A stretch of DNA of 18,517 nt from UBA2365 sp964594045 (GTDB lineage Bacteria; Bacteroidota; Bacteroidia; Chitinophagales; Saprospiraceae): the NCBI GenBank assembly GCA_964594045.1, contig CAZQKR010000063.1, forward strand, positions 1 to 18,517, in the 5' to 3' direction. Below the pieces are notes generated by a model. The model made no database searches, was not told the DNA's origin, and saw only the letters and a list, made by a program, of their open reading frames with translations. The translations under genes were made by a program, and so were the position numbers. Of the stretch, positions 7,219-14,885 are shown piece by piece (within the stretch, counting starts at the first letter, position 1; each line of letters starts with the position of its first letter).

Positions 7219-8352
7219 ATGAATTATCTGGTCAGAGAATTATCAGAAAACATAAAAAAGAAGCTGTTGCCCAATAAAGTGACGATCATTTTAGGAGCCC
7301 GAAGAGTTGGTAAAACGGTGTTGGTGAATGAATTATTAAAAACAATTGATGAACCTGTTTTGAAACTAAACGGCGAAGATATTCATGTGCATGACCGATT
7401 GGCGATAAGGACAGTTGAAAACTATTCACAATTGTTAGGCTCGTTCAGATTTCTATTTATTGATGAGGCTCAAAAAATACCTGAAATCGGCTTGAAACTC
7501 AAACTGATGATAGATTCTATTGCAGGATTGCGTATAGTGATCTCCGGTTCTTCATCTTTGGATATTGTACAGGATACCGGCGAACCATTAACCGGGAGAA
7601 AACATACTTTTATTCTTTATTCATTATCGGAAAGGGAATTCAACCAGACAGGTCAGGGTTTTTATCAAATAGATAAACTCAGGGAAAGACTTGTTTATGG
7701 CAGCTACCCTGAATTGCTGCATTTACCGGACAGGCAGGAAAAAGCTGACTATTTGAATGAAATGGTTAGTTCATATTTGCTGAAAGATATTTTGGTGTTT
7801 GAAAACATTAAAAACTCCCATAAAATATTCAATCTCTTACGTTTGATCGCCTTTCAAATTGGCTCTGAAGTTTCTTTGGAGGAATTGGGAAGACAATCAG
7901 CCCTCAGTAAAAATACGGTAGAAAAGTACCTTGATATACTCAGTAAAGTTTTTATACTGCATAAGGTGCCGGGTTTTAGTAAAAACTTAAAAAAAGAGAT
8001 AACAAAAAGCTCAAGATGGTATTTCCTGGATAACGGGATCCGAAATGCGATCATAGCCAATTTTAATCCGGTTGAATCCAGAAATGATATTGGTCAGTTA
8101 TGGGAAAACTATATGATCAGTGAGCGGTTAAAGTTTCTGAATTATAAAAGGATTTCTTCCAATAATTACTTTTGGAGAACGTATGAACAGCAGGAAATCG
8201 ATTGGGTAGAAGAAAGAGCAGGTTCACTATTCGGATACGAATTCAAATGGAAAGAAACGCGCGTTAAAACGCCTCCTCAGTGGAAAAAAGCGTATCCTGA
8301 CGCCCATTTTGAATTGATCAATAAAGATAATTTTGTCCAATGGTTAAGTTGA
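7219..8352 (+). CDS. AAA-family ATPase with C-terminal DUF4143 domain
   Basis: A 377-residue protein of a family abundant in Bacteroidetes and archaea whose physiological role is not established. The Walker A is GARRVGKT (26-33) and the Walker B is FLFIDEAQ (D82, E83), followed by a sensor-like VISGSSS. The second half has a winged-helix-like stretch (LEELGRQSALSKNTVEKYLDIL). It ends with the DUF4143 core (WYFLDNGIRNAI, GQLWENYMISERL) and a nuclease-fold-like pattern EIDWVEE ... YEFKW. No membrane or signal segments are seen. It stands alone between two toxin-antitoxin pairs with its own leader. Membership in a defence system is inference only. Confidence 0.85.
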   Translation: MNYLVRELSENIKKKLLPNKVTIILGARRVGKTVLVNELLKTIDEPVLKLNGEDIHVHDRLAIRTVENYSQLLGSFRFLFIDEAQKIPEIGLKLKLMIDSIAGLRIVISGSSSLDIVQDTGEPLTGRKHTFILYSLSEREFNQTGQGFYQIDKLRERLVYGSYPELLHLPDRQEKADYLNEMVSSYLLKDILVFENIKNSHKIFNLLRLIAFQIGSEVSLEELGRQSALSKNTVEKYLDILSKVFILHKVPGFSKNLKKEITKSSRWYFLDNGIRNAIIANFNPVESRNDIGQLWENYMISERLKFLNYKRISSNNYFWRTYEQQEIDWVEERAGSLFGYEFKWKETRVKTPPQWKKAYPDAHFELINKDNFVQWLS

Positions 8353-8683
8353 ATATGATTCATTTTTACCACAATGGAACGTCTGAATCCATTAGCCATG
8401 CATTTTCTGATAATAAAAAACTTTCGCATGCATGAATAAATGCCTGAGCCATGCAATATCCTTAATACGACAGCGAGCTTTTATCAATTAACAAACTCTC
8501 GTTTTGAGAAAGGTGATCGGACTTAATATAGTTTGCTGTAACTTACTGGTAATAAGACAAAAAAGGAGCCTGGAAATGATTTAAAAACCTGAACGGTGAT
8601 ATATTTTTGTTGTGACAAAAAAAAGTTGGCAACCAAAGTAGAGAAAAATTCTACCCAGAATAAGTTTCCATTTATTAGAACAT
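8353..8683. other. Non-coding gap between the ATPase and the third toxin-antitoxin pair
   Basis: About 330 bases with stops in every frame at short intervals. I see only a weak TCTC-GTTTT-GAGA hairpin near 8497-8509 and repeated ATGCAT strings around 8398-8435. No gene, tRNA or clear terminator for the ATPase could be supported. Confidence 0.5.
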
Positions 8684-8709
8684 TCGATTATCTTTGCTTC
8701 GATAATTGA
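8684..8709 (+). promoter_or_regulatory. Operator-like inverted repeat over the -7 box of the RelE/XRE pair
   Basis: TCGATTATC (8684-8692) and GATAATTGA (8701-8709) form 9-bp arms with one mismatch and an 8-base spacer. The -7 box TATCTTTG (8689-8696) overlaps the left arm. The repeat ends seven bases before the toxin ATG. An XRE antitoxin dimer encoded just downstream is the likely ligand. Confidence 0.55.
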
Positions 8710-8715
8710 GAATAA

Positions 8716-9075
8716 ATGAAATCAAAATTTAATGTTTTATTGTTAGGTGAGGTATGGGATTTGCTTAATTCTATTGAAGAAAAATCAAAAGAAAAGATTC
8801 TTTACAATATCGATAAAGCCAAATTTGTAAATGACCCGGAATTATTTAAAAAGTTGGAAGAAATAATTTGGGAATTTAGGACAAAATACAATAAAACATA
8901 CTACCGATTGTTGGCATTTTGGGACAAAAGCGACAATCAAGAAACATTAGTGGTTGCCACTCATGGGATTATAAAAAAGACGGATAAAATTTCTATAGCT
9001 GAGATTGAGAAAGCGAAAGAGATTATGCGATTGTATTTTGAACAAAAATTAAAAGATGAAAAAGATGGAAAATAA
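8716..9075 (+). CDS. RelE/HigB-like toxin (phage Gp49-like family)
   Basis: A 119-residue predicted mRNA interferase of a type II toxin-antitoxin pair. Typical strings of the Gp49-like branch are IWEFRTKYNKTYYRLLAFW, then VVATHGIIKKTDK and IAEIEKAKEIMRLYFE. The lysine-rich tail overlaps the antitoxin gene. The region is very AT-rich compared with the flanking metabolic genes, which suggests recent acquisition. The toxin-first order and overlap match other relE-xre loci. Confidence 0.88.
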   Translation: MKSKFNVLLLGEVWDLLNSIEEKSKEKILYNIDKAKFVNDPELFKKLEEIIWEFRTKYNKTYYRLLAFWDKSDNQETLVVATHGIIKKTDKISIAEIEKAKEIMRLYFEQKLKDEKDGK

Positions 9076-9391
9076 AAAATTAAAAATTTACACATTAGAT
9101 GAAGCAAAAGATAACTTCATTGGAAAAGTTGGCACCGAAAAACGGGATAAATACGAATATGAATTGCGAATCGACTTATTGGGAGAGGTAATAAAACAAG
9201 CCAGAAAAGAACGTAATTTAACGCAATCAGAATTAGGAGAAATGATTGGTGTCCAAAAATCACAAATTTCAAGAATTGAGAATAATGCCAAAAACGTGAC
9301 CATTGAGACAATTTTAAAGGTTTTTAGAGCCTTGAAAGCTAAAGTTAACTTCAATGTAGAATTATTAGATGGAGAATTCAAAATTGCATAA
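9056..9391 (+). CDS. XRE-family helix-turn-helix antitoxin
   Basis: A 111-residue antitoxin. The helix-turn-helix is LTQSELGEMIGVQKSQISRIE, and the string VTIETILKVFRALKAKVNFNV is the usual C-terminal half in antitoxins paired with Gp49-like toxins. Two starts are possible, ATG 9056 or ATG 9065, overlapping the toxin by 20 or 11 bases. Neither has a clear ribosome binding site, and coupling to toxin translation is likely. It is expected to bind the palindrome at 8684-8709. Confidence 0.9.
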   Translation: MKKMENKKLKIYTLDEAKDNFIGKVGTEKRDKYEYELRIDLLGEVIKQARKERNLTQSELGEMIGVQKSQISRIENNAKNVTIETILKVFRALKAKVNFNVELLDGEFKIA

Positions 9392-9407
9392 CTACGGTTG
9401 CTAATAA

Positions 9408-9482
9408 CAAGTAGGTTCAATGCCGCAGAAAGTTTCCTGCTATTCGGATAACGAAGTGCATTTAAGGCACTGAACCTACTTG
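9408..9482. repeat. Large three-way-junction inverted repeat
   Basis: Two 17-base arms (9408-9424 and 9466-9482) are complementary except at one position, which would be a G-U pair if the minus strand were transcribed. The 41 bases between them hold two smaller stems: GCAG (9425-9428) with CTGC (9437-9440), and TTCG (9443-9446) with CGAA (9452-9455). The whole folds as a three-way junction 16 bases after the antitoxin stop. It has no T run, so it is not a standard terminator. It may be a cassette boundary, a mobile repeat or a structured RNA. Confidence 0.7.
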
Positions 9483-9515
9483 CAAACTTTGAATGCAATC
9501 AAAAAAACAGAAACT

Positions 9516-9646
9516 ATGGCTAAATCAGGTAAAAAAAATAAACCAGTAAGATTTTGAGTACAAACAGAGGATAGATTATCTGAAATTGCTACAGTTTGTG
9601 ATAAAAACAAATGGATTTTTATTGGTGGACTTGAACCAAATTCTTG
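9516..9646 (+). pseudogene. Broken gene fragment, stop at codon 14 and missing 3' part
   Basis: From ATG 9516 the frame reads MAKSGKKNKPVRF, then TGA (9555-9557), then VQTEDRLSEIATVCDKNKW and IFIGGLEPN. The sequence on both sides of the TGA is protein-like and in the same frame, so the TGA most likely replaced a TGG (Trp). After GGLEPN the frame runs into the antisense of ygfK and loses sense, so the rest of the gene is gone. The fragment loosely recalls the start of small SEC-C/SWIM zinc-motif proteins, but the metal-binding part is missing and this naming is weak. Confidence 0.55.
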
Positions 9647-12600
9647 TCAATATCTTAACCCCATCCTTTCCACACCCTCCAAAATCAACTTCATCCTCAT
9701 TCCAAGCTCCAGATCCGCTTCAAATGGCTGCCCTGATTTGCTCTCAATATCCCTGATCTCCATATTAGAAGCATCCATCTTGATTCTAAACTGATCCGAA
9801 CTGAAAACCAGCCATTCCGCGGTTTTGGCCAACTGATAACATTGCCCTTCATGATATGCATTGATGCACATTCCATCAAGCTTACGTTCAGCAAAAAATC
9901 CATCTTTTTCGGTTTCAAAAGCTGTTTTATCGAGATAAACATGTGGTTTTTCCCTAAAAGGCGCCCCGGAAGTAGGACAAAATGTCACACAGTTCCCACA
10001 GGCATTGCACCAGTCTGCAATATGCAAAATCTGGTATTTTTGTCTGATGTCAAAAGACCCTGGATTTTCCAACCGATGGTTTTCCCCGTCAGAAATGATC
10101 TTTCCAACCGGGTAGGAAGCCGGTTCTGCAAAATACGTTTGCAAGGCCAGATTCGGACATACCGTGGTACAGATACTGCACAATTCATCACACCAAAGGC
10201 ATCGTGCGGCCTCCTCTACTGCTTCCTTTTCCTCCATGGTTTTGCTCACCAGGTTGAAATGCTTTCTGTCCTCAAAAGGGATTTCAACCGGTTCAGGTCC
10301 GCAAACCCTTTGAGTTCTTTTGATGATCAATTCCCGATGATCATGCGCTTGCCTGCAGGCAGAATCATCTTTCTGTTGTATTATCCCGGCATTTTGCAGG
10401 ATCTCTTCAGCGGCCTTCCTGCCATCACCGATCGCTTTGATAGCCGTTGCGGCTCCCCGCATGGCATCACCTCCGATATATACGCCTGGAATCCGGGTAG
10501 CATAACTGCCTTTGTAAGTTTTCAGCATTTCCAGATCCAGAAAATCGATGTTCAGCATCTGACCGATCGCCGGAATGATGGTATCTGCCGGAACATCAAA
10601 CTCAGATCCCGGTATCTCCTTCACTGAAAGTCTTCCCGAAGCATCCTTTTCTCCGGTTTCCATCCGGATACAGCGCAATGCACAGGCTTTTCCATCCTTC
10701 ACGACCACCTCAAGCGGAGCTGCAAGTTCGGTCACCTCAACACCTTCATCCAAAACTGCCCTGATCTCTCCCATGTCTGCAGGCATCTGCCGGATCGTCC
10801 TCCGGTAAACAATGGTCACTTTACCTCCTTCACCCACCAGTCGAACGGCTGTCCGGGCTGCATCCATAGCGGTATTTCCCCCGCCTATGATGATCACCTG
10901 TTGACCGATCCCGGTTTCCTTTCCCTGCTTTACCCTGAACAGAAATTCAAGCGGATCCAGAACACCTTCAGCTTCTATTCCGGGAATATTCAATGGACTT
11001 GATTTCTGAGCGCCGGAACCGATATAGATAAAATCATTTTCTTTCTGCAATTGCTCAAAAAACACCTTTTCAACCGGTTGTTCATAGTGTATTTCAACCC
11101 CGGCTTCAATAATTTTTTGGATGTCCAGATCAAAAGCCTGGTCCGTTAACCGAAAAGCCGGAATGGCGCCTGAAACCATACCTCCCGCAACCGGTTTGGA
11201 TTCATATACATCTACCTTGATCCCATTCATTGCCAGGTAATAAGCACAGGATAACCCGGATGGGCCTGCACCGATGACTGCCGCTTTTTTGGCGGTTTTG
11301 CCGGTAAAATCCGTGGTTTTATCCGTATCCGGGGCGTTTTCAGCATTGAAACGCTTGATTTCCCGGATCAAAACAGGACTGTCATAATTGATCCGGGTAC
11401 ATTTGGTCTGACAGAGGTGATCACATATCATCCCCGTGGTGTGAGGAAAAGGATTGGTTTCCCGGATCACCTGCATCGCATGTCCAAAAGCCCCTTTCGA
11501 AGTATGGTAAAGATAATCAGGAATTCCCTGATTTGTTGCACAAGTTTCCACACAGGGAGCTGATATACAATCAAATGCACCCAAAGCTCTGGAAGATTTT
11601 ATACTGAGTTCACGAAGGGTACTTTTCCTGTACTTTTGATCTTCGAGGGTTTGTTTTGCGTACTGTCGGAGGTATTCAAAATGGTTACCATTACAGATTC
11701 CTTTTGTAAGCCCGGTAAAATACTGGTTCATCCTGCCGTAACCGCCCGGTTTTAAAAGGTCCGTACAAACAGTGACCGGGAAAAGGCCACTTTTCAATAC
11801 ATCCGGCACATTGAAAGCGTCTGCTCCACCGGAAAAAGAAATATTTAACTTTCCATCAAATGCTGTCTGCAGCTTGTTGGCCAGATTAACAGAAACCGGA
11901 TGCAATGACCTTCCACTCATATACATCATTTTTTCATTTTCCGAAAAAACATCCCTGTGGTTGACGCTTTCCAGTGTATTCGTCAATTTTACCCCGAAAT
12001 AAAGTTCTTCTTTCTCTGCCAATGCTTTGAGCCTGGCGATCATCGCGATACCATCATCATATTTCAAATCGTGTTCAAATGCGATATCCGGAACAATGGT
12101 CTCAAAACCAGATTTTTGCATAATATCGTTCATCATTTCCCGGCCAATAAGTGTCGGATTGAGTTTTACGACTGTATGAAGCTTTCTCTCCCGTATAAGA
12201 TAGGCCGCAATTTTTTCAATCTCATCAGGCGGACATCCGTGCATGGTAGACAGGGTGATGTTGTCTGAAATACAGGGATTGATCCGGATTTCGTCAATAT
12301 CCGGATAAATGTGCCTGATCTGTTCCGTTTTGGAAGCTAAAATACCTGTGGCATCCTTCATATTTTCCAGATACCACTGCACATTTTCTTTGAGGATACC
12401 TTCTAAATTGTATCCAACGCTCATATTGAATATCACTCCGGGAAATTCACCTTTAGCCCAGCCGAATTTATGCCTCAGCACGTGGATGATGATCCATGCA
12501 TTCAGGTACTGATCAAAAGATTCACGGACTTTCAGTTCCTGAGACCATTCGCAGTTGTATCCCTCATCGGGTATATCGATACAAGGTTTGGAAACTTCCA

Positions 12601-12877
12601 GTTCATCCAGTGTCTGAATGGTTTTGAGTTCGATAAACCGGGCGCCTGTCAGCCAGGCAGCCACGATATTCTGAGCGAGTTGGGTATGCGGGCCGGCTGC
12701 AACCCCAACCGGGCTTTCAAGTAATTGGTTCAAATGATTCCTTGCCAGATCTGCATGATCAATTGGCCGGAGGAACAATTCTTCCGGAATTCCAAAAATA
12801 CAACGGGCATGATCATATTGCTCCAGGATCATCCGCAACAGTCGGGGTAAAGGCGTGATAGAGAATTTATCTGTCAT
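9647..12877 (-). CDS. ygfK: YgfK, putative selenate reductase Fe-S/FAD subunit
   Basis: A 1076-residue oxidoreductase close in layout to E. coli YgfK, a gene linked to selenium-dependent molybdenum hydroxylases. Its exact reaction is unproven. The N-terminal ~400 residues are a dihydroorotate-dehydrogenase-like barrel (PVGVAAGPHTQLAQNIV, TLSTMHGCPPDEIE, VKLNPTL). A GltD-like part follows, with cysteine clusters CISAPCVETC and CDHLCQTKC, an FAD site VIGAGPSG (near 536) and a second dinucleotide site IIGGGNTAMDAA (near 663). The C-terminus has ferredoxin-like cysteines (CLWCDELCSICTTVCP near 889 and WCNACGNCVTFCP near 955). I chose ATG 12877 (MTDKFSITPL) over the TTG at 12901 because a -7 box lies at 12899-12906. 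It is divergent from a mocA-like gene. Confidence 0.92.
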   Translation of the reverse strand: MTDKFSITPLPRLLRMILEQYDHARCIFGIPEELFLRPIDHADLARNHLNQLLESPVGVAAGPHTQLAQNIVAAWLTGARFIELKTIQTLDELEVSKPCIDIPDEGYNCEWSQELKVRESFDQYLNAWIIIHVLRHKFGWAKGEFPGVIFNMSVGYNLEGILKENVQWYLENMKDATGILASKTEQIRHIYPDIDEIRINPCISDNITLSTMHGCPPDEIEKIAAYLIRERKLHTVVKLNPTLIGREMMNDIMQKSGFETIVPDIAFEHDLKYDDGIAMIARLKALAEKEELYFGVKLTNTLESVNHRDVFSENEKMMYMSGRSLHPVSVNLANKLQTAFDGKLNISFSGGADAFNVPDVLKSGLFPVTVCTDLLKPGGYGRMNQYFTGLTKGICNGNHFEYLRQYAKQTLEDQKYRKSTLRELSIKSSRALGAFDCISAPCVETCATNQGIPDYLYHTSKGAFGHAMQVIRETNPFPHTTGMICDHLCQTKCTRINYDSPVLIREIKRFNAENAPDTDKTTDFTGKTAKKAAVIGAGPSGLSCAYYLAMNGIKVDVYESKPVAGGMVSGAIPAFRLTDQAFDLDIQKIIEAGVEIHYEQPVEKVFFEQLQKENDFIYIGSGAQKSSPLNIPGIEAEGVLDPLEFLFRVKQGKETGIGQQVIIIGGGNTAMDAARTAVRLVGEGGKVTIVYRRTIRQMPADMGEIRAVLDEGVEVTELAAPLEVVVKDGKACALRCIRMETGEKDASGRLSVKEIPGSEFDVPADTIIPAIGQMLNIDFLDLEMLKTYKGSYATRIPGVYIGGDAMRGAATAIKAIGDGRKAAEEILQNAGIIQQKDDSACRQAHDHRELIIKRTQRVCGPEPVEIPFEDRKHFNLVSKTMEEKEAVEEAARCLWCDELCSICTTVCPNLALQTYFAEPASYPVGKIISDGENHRLENPGSFDIRQKYQILHIADWCNACGNCVTFCPTSGAPFREKPHVYLDKTAFETEKDGFFAERKLDGMCINAYHEGQCYQLAKTAEWLVFSSDQFRIKMDASNMEIRDIESKSGQPFEADLELGMRMKLILEGVERMGLRY

Positions 12878-12898
12878 AACCGGCAATTTGTATGTTAA

Positions 12899-12906
12899 CA
12901 AATATA
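12899..12906 (-). promoter_or_regulatory. -7 box (TATATTTG) of ygfK
   Basis: Read on the minus strand this is TATATTTG, an exact TAnnTTTG match, ending 21 bases before the ATG at 12877. It overlaps the alternative TTG start and so decides for the ATG. No clear -33 TTTG is seen. Confidence 0.55.
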
Positions 12907-12936
12907 CTAAAAAGAACTGAGTTGTGTATTTATCAG

Positions 12937-12944
12937 TACTTTTG
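12937..12944 (+). promoter_or_regulatory. -7 box (TACTTTTG) of the mocA-like gene
   Basis: TACTTTTG fits TAnnTTTG and lies 19 bases before the ATG at 12964. With the ygfK box 30 bases away on the other strand, the 86-base gap holds two back-to-back promoters. Confidence 0.5.
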
Positions 12945-12963
12945 AGTGGTAAGTGAATAAAAA

Positions 12964-13557
12964 ATGAATGATTGCACCGTAATCATATTGGCTGCCGGGA
13001 AAAGCAGCCGGATGGGTCAGCCAAAGTTAAAGCTGCTGATGCCTGACGGGGTAAGTTTTTTGGATCATATCGTCCGGCAATATCTTGATGTTGGCTGTGA
13101 GCAGATCATTTTGGTCGTCAACGCCGAAGATTCACGGTTATTGACAAATGATACGGGAAGCAAATTGGATTACCGGATAGTCATCAATGAACAACCCGAA
13201 AAAGGTCGGTTATTTTCCCTGCAAAAAGGGATAAATACCACTGAAGGAAAGGGGTTTTTCTTTATCCAGAATATCGATAATCCTTTTGCGAGTCCGAATT
13301 TGTTGAACTTACTCTATGAAAACAGGCAAAAAGCGGACCTGATCAAACCTGTTTACAATGGAAAAGGAGGACATCCGGTATTGATATCCGAAAAAATTGC
13401 GCTGGATCTTTTGCAGCTGAAGGATCTGACAATTTCACTGAGGGATTTTCTGTCATCCTATCCGACACAAAGTGTGGAAACCGAAGATGAAAATATCCTG
13501 GTGAATATCAACACAAGAAAAGATCTTGAAAATTTTATTGGGTCTGATATTCGATAA
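12964..13557 (+). CDS. mocA: MocA/YgfJ-like molybdenum cofactor cytidylyltransferase
   Basis: A 197-residue NTP-transferase that likely makes the cytosine dinucleotide form of molybdopterin (MCD) used by xanthine-dehydrogenase-type hydroxylases. The nucleotide-binding signature is IILAAGKSSRMGQPK (residues 7-21). The metal-binding Asp of the family (GDMP or DQP) is D105 in QNIDNPF, a less usual context. NGKGGHPVLIS (H137) matches the GHPV motif, and ISLRDFL matches the R-x-hydrophobic segment of YgfJ. The choice of CTP over GTP is inferred from the LAAG-x-SSRMGQPK form and the neighbours ygfK and xdhC. It is transcribed divergently from ygfK. Confidence 0.85.
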   Translation: MNDCTVIILAAGKSSRMGQPKLKLLMPDGVSFLDHIVRQYLDVGCEQIILVVNAEDSRLLTNDTGSKLDYRIVINEQPEKGRLFSLQKGINTTEGKGFFFIQNIDNPFASPNLLNLLYENRQKADLIKPVYNGKGGHPVLISEKIALDLLQLKDLTISLRDFLSSYPTQSVETEDENILVNINTRKDLENFIGSDIR

Positions 13558-13686
13558 AACATCATTTGTAATAAGCTTATTCAGTTGTTTATCAACGTGT
13601 TCAACTATTAATTATATTGCTTACGGAACAAGTTGAGATGTGATTTTTTATCCTTTCAAACATTCCGTTAAGAATTCTATTCGACA

Positions 13687-14730
13687 CCTATGCACATTGG
13701 TTTTTTCTTACTATGTGACCCCTAAGTTCCTATGTTTCTATGTGGTTCATCATTCCTTTTACCACATAGGCACATAGGTTTTTCTCGATCCTATGTGAAT
13801 CTATGTTCCTGTGTTTCTATGTGGTGCATCATCCTTTTTACCACATAGGCACATAGGTTTTTCTCCAACTTATGTGACCCCTATGTTTCTATGTTTCTAT
13901 GTGGTGCATCATCCTTTTTACCACATAGGCACATAGGTTTTTTCAAATCTAATGTGAACCTATGTTCCTGTGTTTCTATGTGGTGCATCATTCCTTTTTA
14001 CCACATAGGCACATAGGTTTTTTCAAATCTAATGTGAACCTATGTTCCTGTGTTTCTATGTGGTGCATCATTCCTTTTTACCACGTAGGCACATAGTTTT
14101 TTCCAAATCTAACGTGAACCTATGTTCCTATGTTTCTATGTGGTTCATCATCCTTTTTACCACGTAGGCACATAGTTTTTTCAAATCTAATGTGAACATA
14201 TGTTCCTATGTCTCTATGAGGTTCATCATCCTTTTTACCACATAGGCACATAGGTTTTTCCAAATCTAATGTGAACCTATGTTTCTATGTCTCTATGTGG
14301 TGCATCATTCCTTTTTACCACATAGGCACATAGGTTTTTCCAAATCTAATGTGAACCTATGTTTCTATGTCTCTATGTGGTGCATCATCCTTTTTACCAC
14401 ATAGGTACATAGGTTTTTCCGAATCTAATGTGAACCTATGTTTCTATGTCTCTATGTGGTGCATCATTCCTTTTTANNNNNNNNNNNNNNNNNNNNNNNN
14501 NNNNNNNNNNNNNNNNNNNNNNNNNNNNNNNNNNNNNNNNNNNNNNNNNNNNNNNNNNNNNNNNNNNNNNNNNNNNTCCTTTTTACCACATAGGCACATA
14601 GGTTTTTCCAAATCTAATGTGAACCTATGTTCCTATGTTTCTATGTGGTTCATCATCCTTTTTACCACATAGGCACATAGGTTTTTTCAAATCTTATGTG
14701 AACCTATGTTCCTGTGTTTCTATTTGGTGA
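13687..14730. repeat. Array of ~80-bp dyad-symmetric tandem repeats
   Basis: Units beginning ACC-AC(A/G)TAGGCACATAG start at 13761, 13840, 13920, 14000, 14080, 14159, 14237, 14317, 14396 and 14476, then at 14585 and 14664 after the gap. Spacing is 78-80 bases, and a degenerate half unit lies before 13761. Each unit is a dyad: ACCACATAG pairs with CTATGTGGT at the far end and ACATAGGTT with AACCTATGT inside, over ~66 bases (for example 13840-13905). The right half is itself built of CTATGTTTC/CTATGTTCC 8-9 bp sub-repeats. Loops vary slightly. The bases around the array (13558-13686 and 14731-14885) hold no gene that I can see. Confidence 0.95.
14477..14576. other. Assembly gap of 100 N inside the repeat array
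   Basis: Exactly 100 N, the usual placeholder length for a gap of unknown size. Repeat units stand on both sides and are cut by the gap on the left. The true length and content, and so the real copy number, are unknown. Confidence 0.98.
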
Positions 14731-14885
14731 AACTCTATTTATTATTGAATAAATGCAATGGATCCAGTAGAGAAAGCAATCAATTAATAAATAATCTTTA
14801 GTGATCAGTCTGTAAAGTTTTACTCCTTTATTTATTTTACCGGAATAGAAATCAATTAAGTAATTTTAGCAACAAATAATAAATC

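Noticed and set aside
9088..9498. 136-residue minus-strand ORF over the XRE antitoxin
   Set aside because: It is the antisense shadow of a clear helix-turn-helix gene and extends through the inverted repeat.
9392..9500. Integron attC site
   Set aside because: The inverted repeat lacks the conserved GTTRRRY and RYYYAAC core ends, and no integrase gene is present.
9555..9557. Selenocysteine codon in the broken gene
   Set aside because: No hairpin of the bacterial SECIS type follows the TGA, the residue context suggests Trp, and the gene is truncated anyway.
12875..12901. TTG start of ygfK at 12901
   Set aside because: The codon overlaps a -7 promoter box and the extra eight residues do not match the family start. 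ATG 12877 fits both.
14367..14672. 101-residue ORF across the N gap
   Set aside because: It is a translation of the tandem repeat interrupted by N, with a repetitive product. It has no gene-like features.
13687..14730. CRISPR array
   Set aside because: The whole ~80-bp unit repeats, including what would be spacers. There are no unique spacers and no cas genes nearby.
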